A DNA stretch of 64,000 bases from an uncultured Aliiroseovarius sp. (GCF_947497285.1 NZ_CANMFT010000006.1:124001-188000), one strand, 5' to 3'. Shown: positions 16,931-26,531, counted from the first letter of the stretch. Made by a program: numbers and translations. The notes: a model not told the origin generated them from the sequence alone.

Positions 16931-17614
16931 TTGCCACAGGAAATCCACAAGACAGTTGCGCGTTCGTCGCTGTTGATGCGTGCACTGCCCGACACCCATG
17001 TCGATGCGATCATGTCGCAAGCGACCTGGCACCATTATGAGCGGGGGGAAACCCTGTTCATGCAGGATGATCCCGCCAATGCCATCCACATCGTGCTGGA
17101 GGGGTGGGTCAAGCTTTACCGCATGACCGTCGGCGGCACCGAAGCTGTGGTGAGTGTCTTTGCGCGCGGCGAAAGCTTCGGCGAAGCCGTCGCCCTGCGC
17201 AAGCTGCCCTATCCTGTTTCCGGTGAGGCTGCGACCAATTGCGAGGTGATGCACATTCCCACCAATGTGTTGGTGCAGCTGGTCAAACGCGACCCCGAGG
17301 TGGCGCTGTCGATCTTGTCGTCGACCTTCACGCACTTGCATGGGCTGGTGACACAATTGGAGCAACTGAAGGCCAAAACTGCGCCGCAGCGCGTGGCCGA
17401 GTTTCTGGTCAATCTGTGCAACCGGACTGATGGGGAATGCACAATCAGCTTGCCCTATGACAAGGTGTTGATCGCCGGGCGTTTGGGTATGAAGCCCGAA
17501 AGCCTGTCGCGCGCCTTTTCCCGTCTTGGCACTTATGGTGTGGAGATCAATAAGAACAGCGCTCTGATCAATGACATTGAGATGCTGCGCGCCTATGCGC
17601 TTGACGACGGATAG
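16931..17614 (+). CDS. Crp/Fnr family transcriptional regulator
   Basis: A 227-residue regulator from TTG 16931, preceded by AGGGGAAGGG. ATG 16976 would give a version 15 residues shorter. The effector domain (about residues 20-135) has the beta-roll motif EGWVKLYRM and FGEAVALRK. The long dimer helix runs near 130-150. The winged helix-turn-helix GRLGMKPESLSRAFSRL (about 183-199) has the E-SLSR recognition helix of the FNR/DNR group. There is no N-terminal cysteine cluster, so it is not an oxygen-sensing FNR. Some relatives bind haem and sense NO. The ligand is not certain. Confidence 0.88.
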   Translation: MPQEIHKTVARSSLLMRALPDTHVDAIMSQATWHHYERGETLFMQDDPANAIHIVLEGWVKLYRMTVGGTEAVVSVFARGESFGEAVALRKLPYPVSGEAATNCEVMHIPTNVLVQLVKRDPEVALSILSSTFTHLHGLVTQLEQLKAKTAPQRVAEFLVNLCNRTDGECTISLPYDKVLIAGRLGMKPESLSRAFSRLGTYGVEINKNSALINDIEMLRAYALDDG

Positions 17615-17854
17615 GGTTTGCGCGCGCGTTTGATCGGCGTTCTGAATCGCGGTCGGGACCGCCAATTTGACATGACGTTTCAGGTCTAAGGGGCTGGCCA
17701 AAGGCCTCTTTTTCTGTGTCGGCCTTTTGATTTCGCTGCCGGATTTTCACCCTCGCATGCAAAGCTGTAAGCCGTCCACGCGGCCTGCCTGATCACGTTT
17801 CACATCTGTTTTCGCCGCTTCGGACTCGACTCGGTCCTGATGAGAAATTAATAA

Positions 17855-17869
17855 GAACAAATCAGGAAC
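17855..17869. promoter_or_regulatory. LexA box (GTTC-N7-GTTC type)
   Basis: GAAC-AAATCAG-GAAC is, read on the other strand, exactly GTTC-N7-GTTC, the LexA operator described for alphaproteobacteria. It ends 14 bases before the imuB start codon and just before the ribosome binding site GGAGG (17873-17877). LexA bound here would block transcription of imuB-dnaE2 until DNA damage. Confidence 0.85.
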
Positions 17870-17883
17870 ATTGGAGGTCCAGA

Positions 17884-19356
17884 ATGTCCGCTGGGCAAGA
17901 TCGGCGTGTCATGTGCATTTGGTTTCCCCGGCTGGCAAGCGACCGGGTGTTGCGCGCACGCGCGATCGAGGGGCCGTTTGCGCTGGTCCACAAACAAAAC
18001 AACACCGACCGGATCTACTGCCTGAACAAAGTCGCGACCGATATGGGGCTTAGCCAAGGCATGACCTTTTCCGACGCGCGGGCCTTCTGCCCCGATCTGT
18101 CCAGCCGACCGGCCACCCCAGAGGATGACAAACGCTTTTTGTATACACTGCGCCGTTGGGCCACGCGCTATTGCCCGTGGGTGGGGCTGGAGGAAAACGG
18201 CTTGGTGCTTGATGTGACCGGATCATCGCATCTGGCGGGTGGAGAGCAGGACATGCTGGCCGATATCCGGGCGCGTCTGACCCGCGCGGGGCTTTGCGTG
18301 CAGCTTGGTCTGGCGGACACGCGCGGGGCGGCTTGGGCGCTGGCCCATCATGGCGGCGGGATTGCCGCGCCGGGGGACCACGCCCACTTGCGCACGTTGC
18401 CGGTGGCGGCGCTGCGCTTGGCGGACCCAAACTGTGTGGCGTTGCAGCGCGCCGGGTTGCGCCGCATCGGGGACATCATGGACCATCCGCGTGCGCCGTT
18501 GGCCCGCAGGTTCGGGCAAGAACTGATGATCCGTCTTGATCAACTGCTTGGGACGCAGCCGGAAAACATCTCTCCTTTGGCCGACCCACCCCATTATGGG
18601 GTGCGCATGACCTTGCCTGACCCCATTGGGCTGACGGCAGATGTCATGGCGGCCATCGGGCGGCTTTTGGATCGGCTGTGCGCGCAACTCAAAGCGCATG
18701 CGGCCGGAACACGCGTGCTGCGCCTGACCTTGCGCCGTGTCGACCAAGAGGCGCAGGATGTCGAGCTGCGTCTGGCGCGCCCCTTGCGGGATGCGGGGCG
18801 CATCCTGCCCCTGTTTGAACGCGGGATAAAAGAGGTCGACGCAGGCTATGGTATCGACCAGATACGCCTTGAAGCCGTGCAGGTCGAACCGCTTCCCTCT
18901 GAACAGATCACCCATGTGGGGGGGCACAGCCAGAACGGGTTGGATGATCTGATCACCCGGATCGGCTCGCGGGTCGGGCTTGAGCGCATCCAACGGCTTC
19001 TGCCCGCCGACAGCCATATCCCCGAACGCAGTTTCCTGATTGCCCCGGCTGCCTATAGCACGGCCCAAGGTGTCTGGGTGCCGCCACGTCCGCGCCCGCT
19101 TCGCCTGTTTTCCCCCGAACCGATCTCGGCCTATGGCCCGCGCCCGCCAGAGCGGTTCCGCTGGCGACGCATGGCATTGACGACCGGTCAGGCCTCGGGT
19201 CCGGAACGGATCACACCGGAATGGTGGTTCGACGATCCAAACTGGCGGTCGGGCCTGCGCGATTACTGGCGCATCGAGACCCGTCAGGGGCGGCGGCTGT
19301 GGATATTTCACACGCCACAGGACCCCGGTTGGTTCGTCCAGGGGGAGTTTGCATGA
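17884..19356 (+). CDS. imuB: ImuB, Y-family polymerase-like mutagenesis protein
   Basis: A 490-residue Y-family polymerase relative. It begins with MCIWFPRLASDRVLR where active polymerases have an Asp-containing motif, and has LDVTGSSHL where they have the catalytic acidic pair. It is therefore a catalytically dead ImuB that recruits DnaE2 to the sliding clamp. The C-terminus ends in a WRIETRQGRRLWIF segment typical of ImuB. The ATG follows GGAGG and a LexA box. Its stop overlaps the dnaE2 start (ATGA). No imuA precedes it: only about 270 non-coding bases lie upstream. Confidence 0.93.
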   Translation: MSAGQDRRVMCIWFPRLASDRVLRARAIEGPFALVHKQNNTDRIYCLNKVATDMGLSQGMTFSDARAFCPDLSSRPATPEDDKRFLYTLRRWATRYCPWVGLEENGLVLDVTGSSHLAGGEQDMLADIRARLTRAGLCVQLGLADTRGAAWALAHHGGGIAAPGDHAHLRTLPVAALRLADPNCVALQRAGLRRIGDIMDHPRAPLARRFGQELMIRLDQLLGTQPENISPLADPPHYGVRMTLPDPIGLTADVMAAIGRLLDRLCAQLKAHAAGTRVLRLTLRRVDQEAQDVELRLARPLRDAGRILPLFERGIKEVDAGYGIDQIRLEAVQVEPLPSEQITHVGGHSQNGLDDLITRIGSRVGLERIQRLLPADSHIPERSFLIAPAAYSTAQGVWVPPRPRPLRLFSPEPISAYGPRPPERFRWRRMALTTGQASGPERITPEWWFDDPNWRSGLRDYWRIETRQGRRLWIFHTPQDPGWFVQGEFA

Positions 19357-22300
19357 CATCCACCAACCGCGCCCTGCCCCCGGCCCCTGCCCCCTCCGCC
19401 GCCCAGCGAAAGCCGCAGCAAAGGCAAACCCCAGACCCTGCTTATGCAGAGCTGTGTGTGACCACAAACTTCACCTTTCTGACCGGGGCCTCTCACCCCG
19501 AGGAACTGGTGCTGCGCGCCGCCGAGCTGGGCCTGTCCGCGATTGCCATCACCGATCGCAATTCACTGGCCGGGGTGGTGCGCGCGTATTCCGCGCTCAA
19601 GGAGTTGAAACGAGAGGCCAAAGATGCCGTCGCCATCAGATCCAGCCAGCGCATCGATGCCAGCAGCCGCCAGCCAATGGGGCAGGTTAAAACCTTGGGC
19701 CGCCCCGACGGGGCGCTGCCGAAACTGATCGTCGGCTGCCGTCTTGTGCTGCAAGACAGCCCCGTCGACTGGCTTGCCCTGCCCACCGATCGCGCGGCCT
19801 ATCAACGGCTCTGCCGGTTATTGACCCTTGGCAAGCGGCGCGCGGAAAAGGGGGATTGTCTGCTATGGGAAAAGGACATGAGCGCCTGCGTGGGCATGAT
19901 CCTGATCGCATTGCCCCAAGACCCGCACGAAGCCTGCGCGCGCGCCATCGCCAGCATGCGCAAGCAGTTCCCCAGCTTTGTCTTTCTAGGCGCGGCCCCG
20001 CGGTATGACGGGTCGGATCAAACCTATTTGGCCGATTGCGCCCGGTTGGCCCGACGGACCTCCGCCCCCATGGTTGCCGTGGGTGACGTGCTGATGCATC
20101 ACGGGTCGCGGCGGCAGTTGGCGGATGTGCTGACCTGCATGCGCGAAGGCTGCGTGATTGACCAGATCGGCAGGCGGGCCCTTCCCAATGCCGAACGGCG
20201 CCTGAAGGGCGGCCCCGATATGGCGCGGCTTTTCCGCAACCACCCGGCCGCACTGCACCGCACATTGGAGATCGCCGCCAGATGCAGCTTTTGCCTGTCC
20301 GAGCTTTCATATGAATACCCCGACGAGATTTCCGGGCAGGAGCCGCCCCAGACCCGGTTGGCACGCCTGACCGCCGAGGGGCTTGCGCGTCGCTGCCCCG
20401 ATGGTATCCCCGATCGCTTTCAGGCACTGGCTGACAAGGAACTTGCCTTGGTGGGCGAACTGGGCTTTGCCGCCTATTTCCTGACGGTTCATGACATCGT
20501 GGCATATGCCCGTGGCATTGGCATCCTGTGTCAGGGGCGTGGGTCGGCGGCCAATTCGATCCTGTGCTGGGCGCTTGGCATCACCGATGTCCGTCCGGAC
20601 ATGATCGCCATGGTCTTTGAGCGGTTCATATCCCGCTATCGGGGCGAGCCGCCCGATATCGATGTGGATTTCGAACACGAGCGTCGCGAAGAGGTAATCC
20701 AGCACATCTATGAAAAATATGGCCGCCACCGGGCCGGGCTGTGCGCTACGGTGATCCATTTCCGGTCACGCGCCGCGATCCGCGAGGTCGGCAAGGTCAT
20801 GGGCCTTTCCCAAGACATCACCGCCAGCCTGTCGGGGCAGATATGGGGGCTGTCCAATGGCGGCGCGGACCCCGACCGCATTCGCGAGCTCGGGTTGGAC
20901 CCGACCGACCGGCGTCTTGCCCAGACCATCCGCCTGATCGGCGAGGTCATCGGCTTTCCCCGGCACCTTTCGCAACATGTGGGGGGCTTTGTCATCACCA
21001 AGGGGCGGCTGGACGAACTTTGCCCGATCGAAAACGCCGCAATGGAGGATCGCACGATCATCGAATGGGACAAGGATGATATCGACACGCTGGGGATCCT
21101 CAAGGTCGACATCCTCAGCCTTGGAATGCTGACCTGCATTCGCAAATCTTTTGATCTGCTGCGCGATCACGAAGCGCGGATCCTGACGCTGGACAGCGTG
21201 CCGCAGGAAGACAAGGCGAGCTATGATATGCTTTGCGTGGCCGATGCGATTGGGGTCTTTCAGGTGGAAAGCCGTGCGCAGATGAATTTCTTGCCGCGCA
21301 TGAAACCACGCACGTTCTATGATCTGGTGATCGAGGTGGCCATCGTGCGCCCCGGCCCCATTCAGGGCGGCATGGTCCAGCCCTATATCAAGCGCCGTCA
21401 AGGGCTTGAGACCCCCAAACCCTTCGGGCGCGCACTTGAGGAAGTGACCGCACGCACGTTGGGGGTGCCGCTGTTTCAGGAACAAGCCATGCAGATCGCC
21501 GTGGTCGGTGCGGGCTTCACCCCGGAAGAAGCCGACCACCTGCGCCGCTCGCTTGCCAGTTTCCGGCGGATGGGAACCATCGGGACATTTCGCGACAAGT
21601 TCGTCACCGGAATGCTGAAGAACGGCTATTGCGCCGAGGATGCGGCGCGGTGTTTCTCTCAGATCGAAGGCTTTGCCGATTACGGGTTCCCCGAAAGCCA
21701 CGCGGCGGCCTTTGCGATGTTGACCTATGTTTCGGCATGGCTCAAATGCCACCACCCGGCGATCTTCGCCTGCGCCTTGCTCAACAGCCAGCCCATGGGG
21801 TTCTATGCCCCCGCTCAAATCGTGCGCGATGTGCGCGAACATGGGGTCGAAGTCCGCCCGATCTGTGTCAATCACAGTGCATGGGACAACCTGCTGGAAC
21901 GCCGCGCGGATGGGGCCTTGGCCTTGCGGCTGGGGTTCCGCCAGATCAAGGGGTTCCGGCAAGCGGATGCAGATTGGATCGTTGCGGCCCGCGGCAATGG
22001 CTATCACGATCCCGAAAGCATCTGGCTGCGCGCCGGCGTGGCCCCGACAGTGCTGGAACGGCTGGCCGAAGCGGATGCGTTCACCGGAATGGGGCTTGCC
22101 CGCCGCGATGCGCTTTGGCAGGTGCGCGCGATCCGGGGGCAGGCCCCCCTGCCCCTGTTCAACGACCCGCTGGATGGCGAAGGCATCACCGAGCCGCAGA
22201 TTGACCTTCCCGCCATGCATCTGGGCGAAGAACTGGTCGAGGATTACGTGTCCATGCGCCTGTCCCTGCGGGCCCACCCGATGGAGCTGTTGCGCCCCGA

Positions 22301-22739
22301 CATGCCCGGACTGACCTGCCATGACCAACTGCCCGATGTGCCTGTGGGGCAGATTTCCGTCTGCGGTCTGGTCATTACCCGCCAACGGCCCGGCACGGCC
22401 TCGGGGGTGGTGTTTTTGACGCTTGAGGATGAAACCGGCATCAGCAATGTCGTCGTCTGGCCAAAGATCTACGAACGTTTCCGCCGCAGCGTGATGGGGG
22501 GGCGGCTGTTGCGGGTCACGGGGTATCTGCAACGTGAAGGCATCGTCGTCCACCTGATTGCCCAAACCATCGAGGATGCGTCCCATCGCCTCTCCGATCT
22601 GGGCCACCCGATGGAAGAGGCCATAGGCATCACCCAGCCCCAAGCCGATGACGCCCCGCGCCCTGCCCGCCACCCCGCGCGTGCGATGCACCCCCGCGAA
22701 CAGGCTAAGCGTTTGTTTCCAAGTCGTGATTTTCACTGA
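19353..22739 (+). CDS. dnaE2: Error-prone DNA polymerase DnaE2
   Basis: A 1128-residue C-family polymerase for SOS translesion synthesis. The N-terminal PHP domain starts at LCVTTNFTFLTGASHPEEL. The catalytic palm has GRGSAANSILCWALGI and PDIDVDFEHERREEV with the metal-binding Asp residues. VARPGPIQGG-like and FQEQAMQIAVVGAGF blocks follow, then a C-terminal OB fold, and it ends in SRDFH as DnaE2 proteins usually do. The start at 19353 overlaps imuB by four bases with GGGGGA upstream. An open frame continues upstream inside imuB but is not coding. Confidence 0.96.
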   Translation: MTSTNRALPPAPAPSAAQRKPQQRQTPDPAYAELCVTTNFTFLTGASHPEELVLRAAELGLSAIAITDRNSLAGVVRAYSALKELKREAKDAVAIRSSQRIDASSRQPMGQVKTLGRPDGALPKLIVGCRLVLQDSPVDWLALPTDRAAYQRLCRLLTLGKRRAEKGDCLLWEKDMSACVGMILIALPQDPHEACARAIASMRKQFPSFVFLGAAPRYDGSDQTYLADCARLARRTSAPMVAVGDVLMHHGSRRQLADVLTCMREGCVIDQIGRRALPNAERRLKGGPDMARLFRNHPAALHRTLEIAARCSFCLSELSYEYPDEISGQEPPQTRLARLTAEGLARRCPDGIPDRFQALADKELALVGELGFAAYFLTVHDIVAYARGIGILCQGRGSAANSILCWALGITDVRPDMIAMVFERFISRYRGEPPDIDVDFEHERREEVIQHIYEKYGRHRAGLCATVIHFRSRAAIREVGKVMGLSQDITASLSGQIWGLSNGGADPDRIRELGLDPTDRRLAQTIRLIGEVIGFPRHLSQHVGGFVITKGRLDELCPIENAAMEDRTIIEWDKDDIDTLGILKVDILSLGMLTCIRKSFDLLRDHEARILTLDSVPQEDKASYDMLCVADAIGVFQVESRAQMNFLPRMKPRTFYDLVIEVAIVRPGPIQGGMVQPYIKRRQGLETPKPFGRALEEVTARTLGVPLFQEQAMQIAVVGAGFTPEEADHLRRSLASFRRMGTIGTFRDKFVTGMLKNGYCAEDAARCFSQIEGFADYGFPESHAAAFAMLTYVSAWLKCHHPAIFACALLNSQPMGFYAPAQIVRDVREHGVEVRPICVNHSAWDNLLERRADGALALRLGFRQIKGFRQADADWIVAARGNGYHDPESIWLRAGVAPTVLERLAEADAFTGMGLARRDALWQVRAIRGQAPLPLFNDPLDGEGITEPQIDLPAMHLGEELVEDYVSMRLSLRAHPMELLRPDMPGLTCHDQLPDVPVGQISVCGLVITRQRPGTASGVVFLTLEDETGISNVVVWPKIYERFRRSVMGGRLLRVTGYLQREGIVVHLIAQTIEDASHRLSDLGHPMEEAIGITQPQADDAPRPARHPARAMHPREQAKRLFPSRDFH

Positions 22740-23023
22740 AGCGTGGCCCCGCGCGCACAACCCACCGCGCGAAATCCATGATCGTCGGAGAGGTCGCGCG
22801 GCGTTGCACCGCCCCAGAACTCAACCCGACCGCACAGAAGCGGGACAAGCAGGTTGGGGTGTCTATCCGGCTGAACATACCGCGCAAGGTCCGGCAAAGC
22901 GGAAGTTGGGTGGAGGCAACGCACCTAAAACACTATTGACGTTGGCCGAACGTCAAGCGTATCAATTCCGACCTTGGCGTTGCTGTGGAGCGCGTGCCGA
23001 GGCGTGGAGGAGGGGATTGGTTT
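22740..23023. other. Intergenic region after dnaE2
   Basis: About 280 bases with no supported gene. A minus-strand frame of about 63 codons (22733-22924) overlaps the dnaE2 end and lacks any recognisable domain. The only clear signal is GGAGGAGGGG at 23006-23015, the ribosome binding site for the next gene. Confidence 0.45.
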
Positions 23024-24100
23024 ATGCGGAATTTAATTCGCACTGTAGCGTTGATCTTGCTCAACACTGCGGTGGCGTTCTTTGTGATCGAGCTGGGTGT
23101 CCGCTTTTTGGCGCCGTCAACGATATCGACAAACTACCTGGTCGGCGGGCCACTTGGTCTGGAAGACCCCGTTCTGGGGCACAGGAACCGGCCGGACACC
23201 GTCGCCCGCGTCAAAGCACCCGAGTATGATGTCGAATACTTTGTCGACTCGAATGGCTTCAGGGGAATGCGGGATGCGGACCCAATGGACCTCAATTCGG
23301 ACGCCGTGACGATCCTTCTTCTTGGGGATTCCTTCACCTTCGGCGCCGCAAACAGCGTCGATGACATCTGGCCGACGTTCCTGTCGCAAAAGTTCAAGGA
23401 AGACGGCCGCCCGGTAAACATCATCAATGCAGGTGTGGAGGGCTACAATACCGCGCAGCAGGCGCTGTATCTCGAGGAACTCTATTCTAAATACCAGCCT
23501 GACATCGTTCTTACGATGTTCTTGCCAAATGATCTGTTCGCGAATGAACCTATTCAAACCGTCGACGGCATCGATGTGGCCGTGACGGATGCCCGCGCTG
23601 TCGTCAGAGCCGGCGCAGGCAAGCGGTCATCTTTACATTCGGTTGCTTTTTTGAAGCGGATGATGATGCGGAATGATGGGTTGTATACGTCGCTCTACGC
23701 CCTGACTCCGCGACGCGAGTTTTTCCAAACGCCCCCATCGGAACTTTTTCTGAGCAAACTCAACGCGACAAAGTCGATATTGGAACGCATGGGCAAATTC
23801 TGCTCTGAAAATGACACCGACCTCGTGGTCATCTCAGTGCCGCAGCTTTTCCAGGTCCTGTATGAGGCGTCAAATGACGGGCCGGGGGACTTGGACGCAA
23901 GCATACCCGATGATGTTCTCGCCCCTCTGGCGGAGGGCTGGGACATTCAGTGGGTCAGCGTTTTGGATACGCTGGTTCAGGTTTATACATCGAGCAATGA
24001 AGATCTATACCATCGTTATGACGGTCACCTGAACGCACGTGGCAATAAGGTGGTTGCCGAGGCGATCCACGAAACGCTGCTTCCGCTCCTTGATCGCTAA
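23024..24100 (+). CDS. SGNH/GDSL hydrolase with N-terminal membrane anchor
   Basis: A 358-residue protein. One hydrophobic segment (about residues 6-30) acts as signal anchor. GDSFTFGAAN at 101-110 gives the nucleophile serine, VEGYNTAQQ near 140 carries the oxyanion Gly/Asn, and YDGHLNARG near 332-340 the Asp-His pair. It should work in the periplasm on an esterified substrate. ATG 23024 is chosen over the upstream GTG 22985 because GGAGGAGGGG precedes it. It stands alone next to accessory DNA and its codon use is less GC-rich than dnaE2, so it may be acquired. The plan is shared with the SGNH gene at 6051. Confidence 0.82.
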   Translation: MRNLIRTVALILLNTAVAFFVIELGVRFLAPSTISTNYLVGGPLGLEDPVLGHRNRPDTVARVKAPEYDVEYFVDSNGFRGMRDADPMDLNSDAVTILLLGDSFTFGAANSVDDIWPTFLSQKFKEDGRPVNIINAGVEGYNTAQQALYLEELYSKYQPDIVLTMFLPNDLFANEPIQTVDGIDVAVTDARAVVRAGAGKRSSLHSVAFLKRMMMRNDGLYTSLYALTPRREFFQTPPSELFLSKLNATKSILERMGKFCSENDTDLVVISVPQLFQVLYEASNDGPGDLDASIPDDVLAPLAEGWDIQWVSVLDTLVQVYTSSNEDLYHRYDGHLNARGNKVVAEAIHETLLPLLDR

Positions 24101-24223
24101 TGCGGCAGAAATGCACCCTTTTGCCTCACGCATCTTAGATTGGTCCACCAGCAATGGCTGTGACACCTGACCCTGCCCACTAATCCGGTCCGCCCTTTTG
24201 GTTCGGAAACGGAGGGGCTAGAA

Positions 24224-24325
24224 ATGGCAACCAACCGACACAAGCTTGAAGAGATGGTCACGTCGTTACGGCAGGTTGAGGTGCTTTTCAGCCAAGGCCT
24301 GCCGCGCATTAACGCAATCAGGTAG
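24224..24325 (+). mobile_element. IS3-type transposase OrfA remnant
   Basis: A 33-codon frame (MATNRHKLEEMVTSLRQVEV) matches the start of IS3-family OrfA, whose helix-turn-helix usually begins RHKPEEIVxKLRQVEVL. It stops at TAG directly after LPRINAIR, where the intact protein would continue for about 60 residues. GGAGGGG precedes the ATG. No OrfB or second terminal repeat is present. The surrounding 24101-24440 holds nothing else recognisable. Confidence 0.7.
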
Positions 24326-24440
24326 ATGCAGGTGGGTCCGGTTTGCGGACGAAGTGAGCTTTCGCTGCGGCTGCACCAATGGCTGATTTCGGTCGGTCGG
24401 ACAGAAACCCATGTGGTTTTGACCAAGCTCTCCGTTGTTT

Positions 24441-24770
24441 CTAAGGTTGCTCCGCCCAGACCTTGTAGTCGAACAATGCGCCATCGGCCTTAGCGTATTG
24501 AACTTGCTCGCGGACATAAATGGCAGAGCGAGCGGGGTCTAAGTGGTGCATCCAGTGTTCATCATCGCCGGGAAAAGGTTGTGGGGTCACACCGTAGCCG
24601 AAATTTGGTGGCTTGGTTCCGCCTTTGGCCCGCGCAACTTCCATGCGCGAGACGCCAAAGCCGCGCGCAGCAAGATAGTCGTTGAATTCCAGAAGTTCGG
24701 CCTCGGAAAGCCACTCTGTGCCAGCGCCCGTCTGAGCCTGCTCTATGAGCTTTTCAAATCGCGCGTTCAT
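24441..24770 (-). CDS. Hypothetical protein in toxin-immunity array
   Basis: A 109-residue soluble protein that I do not recognise. It begins MNARFEKLIEQAQTG and contains a Pro/Gly-rich middle (KPPNFGYGVTPQPFPGDDEHW) and aromatic residues near the end. It starts two bases after the stop of the likely immunity gene upstream, so it belongs to the same transcription unit as the broken EndoU toxin. Small genes downstream of polymorphic toxins are often extra or orphan immunity genes, but that is inference from position. Confidence 0.6.
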   Translation of the reverse strand: MNARFEKLIEQAQTGAGTEWLSEAELLEFNDYLAARGFGVSRMEVARAKGGTKPPNFGYGVTPQPFPGDDEHWMHHLDPARSAIYVREQVQYAKADGALFDYKVWAEQP

Positions 24771-24772
24771 GT

Positions 24773-25000
24773 TTATCGGTCAAACTCGGCCGTATCCATT
24801 CCGAAATCATCGACAAGCGCCCGAACTTCCGCATCATCGAGGACGCCGGGATGTCGTTTGTGAGCGACATACACACCTTCCAATGCAAGATCATATTCCC
24901 CGACATCAAAGAATTCTCTATCTCCAAGTATGATTTTCTCTGCCTTCTCAAGCGCATCGAGTTGCTTTTCTAATAGGTCAATTGCTTCTTTGTCATTCAT
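24773..25000 (-). CDS. Putative EndoU immunity protein
   Basis: A 75-residue acidic protein with a helical N-terminus (LLEKQLDALEKAEKIILG) and the segment EYDLALEGVYVAHKRHPGVL followed by VRALVDDFGMD. The size, acidity and EYxLALE-like helix recall MafI-type immunity proteins. It starts three bases after the stop of the EndoU toxin frame with AGGTGA inside the toxin end as ribosome binding site, the standard position for a cognate immunity gene. It appears intact although the toxin gene is interrupted. Confidence 0.65.
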   Translation of the reverse strand: MNDKEAIDLLEKQLDALEKAEKIILGDREFFDVGEYDLALEGVYVAHKRHPGVLDDAEVRALVDDFGMDTAEFDR

Positions 25001-25003
25001 GAA

Positions 25004-26531
25004 TCACCTCAGGTTGTCTAAAACGCCGTCACCGGAAACAGGATATCCTGTTCGCACTTCACCGTTCGGTCGGACGATGACTTTGATTGTCACTCCGTCT
25101 ACCTCGCCAACGATAACGAGATCACCTGGACGATGTGCAGGACGGTCCACCGTGCCATTCCCCGCAACTTCCCTGATTGCGTCCAGAATGTCATCATCTG
25201 ACCAGCTTTCGGGAAATTCAGTTTTACCGGGTGTTCCGGTCCCAAACCTGTGGCCACCACTGCGACCCTCTCCGTCCAGAATATGCCGTGCGCGATCCTC
25301 CGGAATGGATATGCTTTCAATCGAATGCGGGTTTTCCATTGCAACGATATTTGGCCCAGTTTCGTCAGGTATCGGGGTTGAAATGACGTTGTCGGTCGGA
25401 TCACCGGGAATTGGTGTGCCGGTATTGTTCGGCGGGCCCAGCTCTTCAATGGGATAGCTTTCTAACCATTGTTCGATCCTTTCCGGGGTGAAACCTCGGA
25501 GCTCTCCCAAACGGCGCTCATCCTCCGTCAATTCGGGGAAGATCTCGACCCAGCCTTGCGCCAGTTCACCCTCCTGAAACCGTAAATCCCCGCGCGCGAA
25601 CGCTGCTCCAGCAGCCTCGATGAATTCCTGTAAAGCGCGCTGCTATGCGGGATCGCCGCCCACGCCCGTTTCGAGAATGGTGCCAGGGTTCATCAACTCG
25701 TAAAGCGCTGCTGCCTCAGCTCCGATGCGCGCAAATTCGGGATTCTTGGGCAAGACTGGATACCCGCCGCTACTGATCCCTTCCTGCACGAGGGCATACG
25801 CGGTCGCGGCCAGACGGCCTTCGACAGCTGTCAGATCGACCCCTAGTCGTGCGCCTGCATCATCCACACGCCGATCACGCATGGCCTCCGTCCAATCCAG
25901 TAACGCATTAGATGCAAGGAGCGCCGCGCCAACACCAGTCAGAGCGCGCATGCCACGTATCACGTCAGTTGGGCCGAGAGCAGGGGCACCATTTGCCGTG
26001 GGTGCAAAATCGGCGAGCACCACATTGCTCTGAACTCCCGGCAAAACAGGTTCGGCATAGCATCGGCAATTGTGTGCAGTGCCGGGATGCCCGCCTTCTG
26101 GGGGATTATCCCATCGGAAAACGCGGTCATCATATGCAGCGTGGCCATCACGTACCTTGGCATCATCTTGCGAGCGCCAGATATACTGCTCAATCCCGAG
26201 GTCGTCCTGCCGAAGCTGGTTGATCAGCCCGGCGAAGGCCCGCAAAAGGCGTTCTTCCATGGCCGTTCGAAGCGGTCGAAGCCGTTGCGGGTGGTTTTGA
26301 TACTGGCTGAATATGCTCTTAAGTCGCGCATGCCCAAGCATTGAGGGCTTCCTCTTTAGCGTCTGAAACATCTCGCAAATCGGATACCGAAACAGTTGGC
26401 ACTGTGTCAGGCGGTGTCAGCGCGTTCAGGAGCATCCAAGTGTTTTCGGAAGTCACCTTGTCGAGGCGTTCGCTGAAATCGGCTCGTAAAGCGGAATAGT
26501 TTGGGAAAGTGGATTTGAGCGACAATCCCAC
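25004..26531 (-). pseudogene. MuF-type polymorphic toxin with C-terminal EndoU nuclease, interrupted
   Basis: From 26371 to 25004 one frame of 456 codons is broken only by a single in-frame TAG at 25643-25645. Before the stop is the end of a phage Mu F/SPP1 gp7 head-morphogenesis domain (QYIWRSQDDAKVRDGH, then GHPGTAHNCRCYAEPV). After it, 37 more codons lead to an EndoU nuclease domain: ARHILDG, SGGHRFGTG, GKTEFP and TGYP supply the two His, Lys and Thr/Tyr of bacterial EndoU. Further 5', a frame at 26319-26531 in another register may be the broken N-terminal part. Fusions of this kind are known as MuF toxins of temperate phages. A CAG to TAG change would explain the stop. Confidence 0.8.

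Noticed and set aside
16514..17701. Long minus-strand frame across tRNA-Ser and the Crp/Fnr gene
   Set aside because: It runs through a clear tRNA and a clear regulator gene, and its translation has no domain.
20766..22760. Very long minus-strand frame opposite dnaE2
   Set aside because: It is antisense to a full-length DnaE2 with all motifs; long shadow frames are normal in GC-rich DNA.
22733..22924. 63-codon minus-strand frame after dnaE2
   Set aside because: It overlaps the dnaE2 end, begins at GTG with no ribosome binding site and shows no family.
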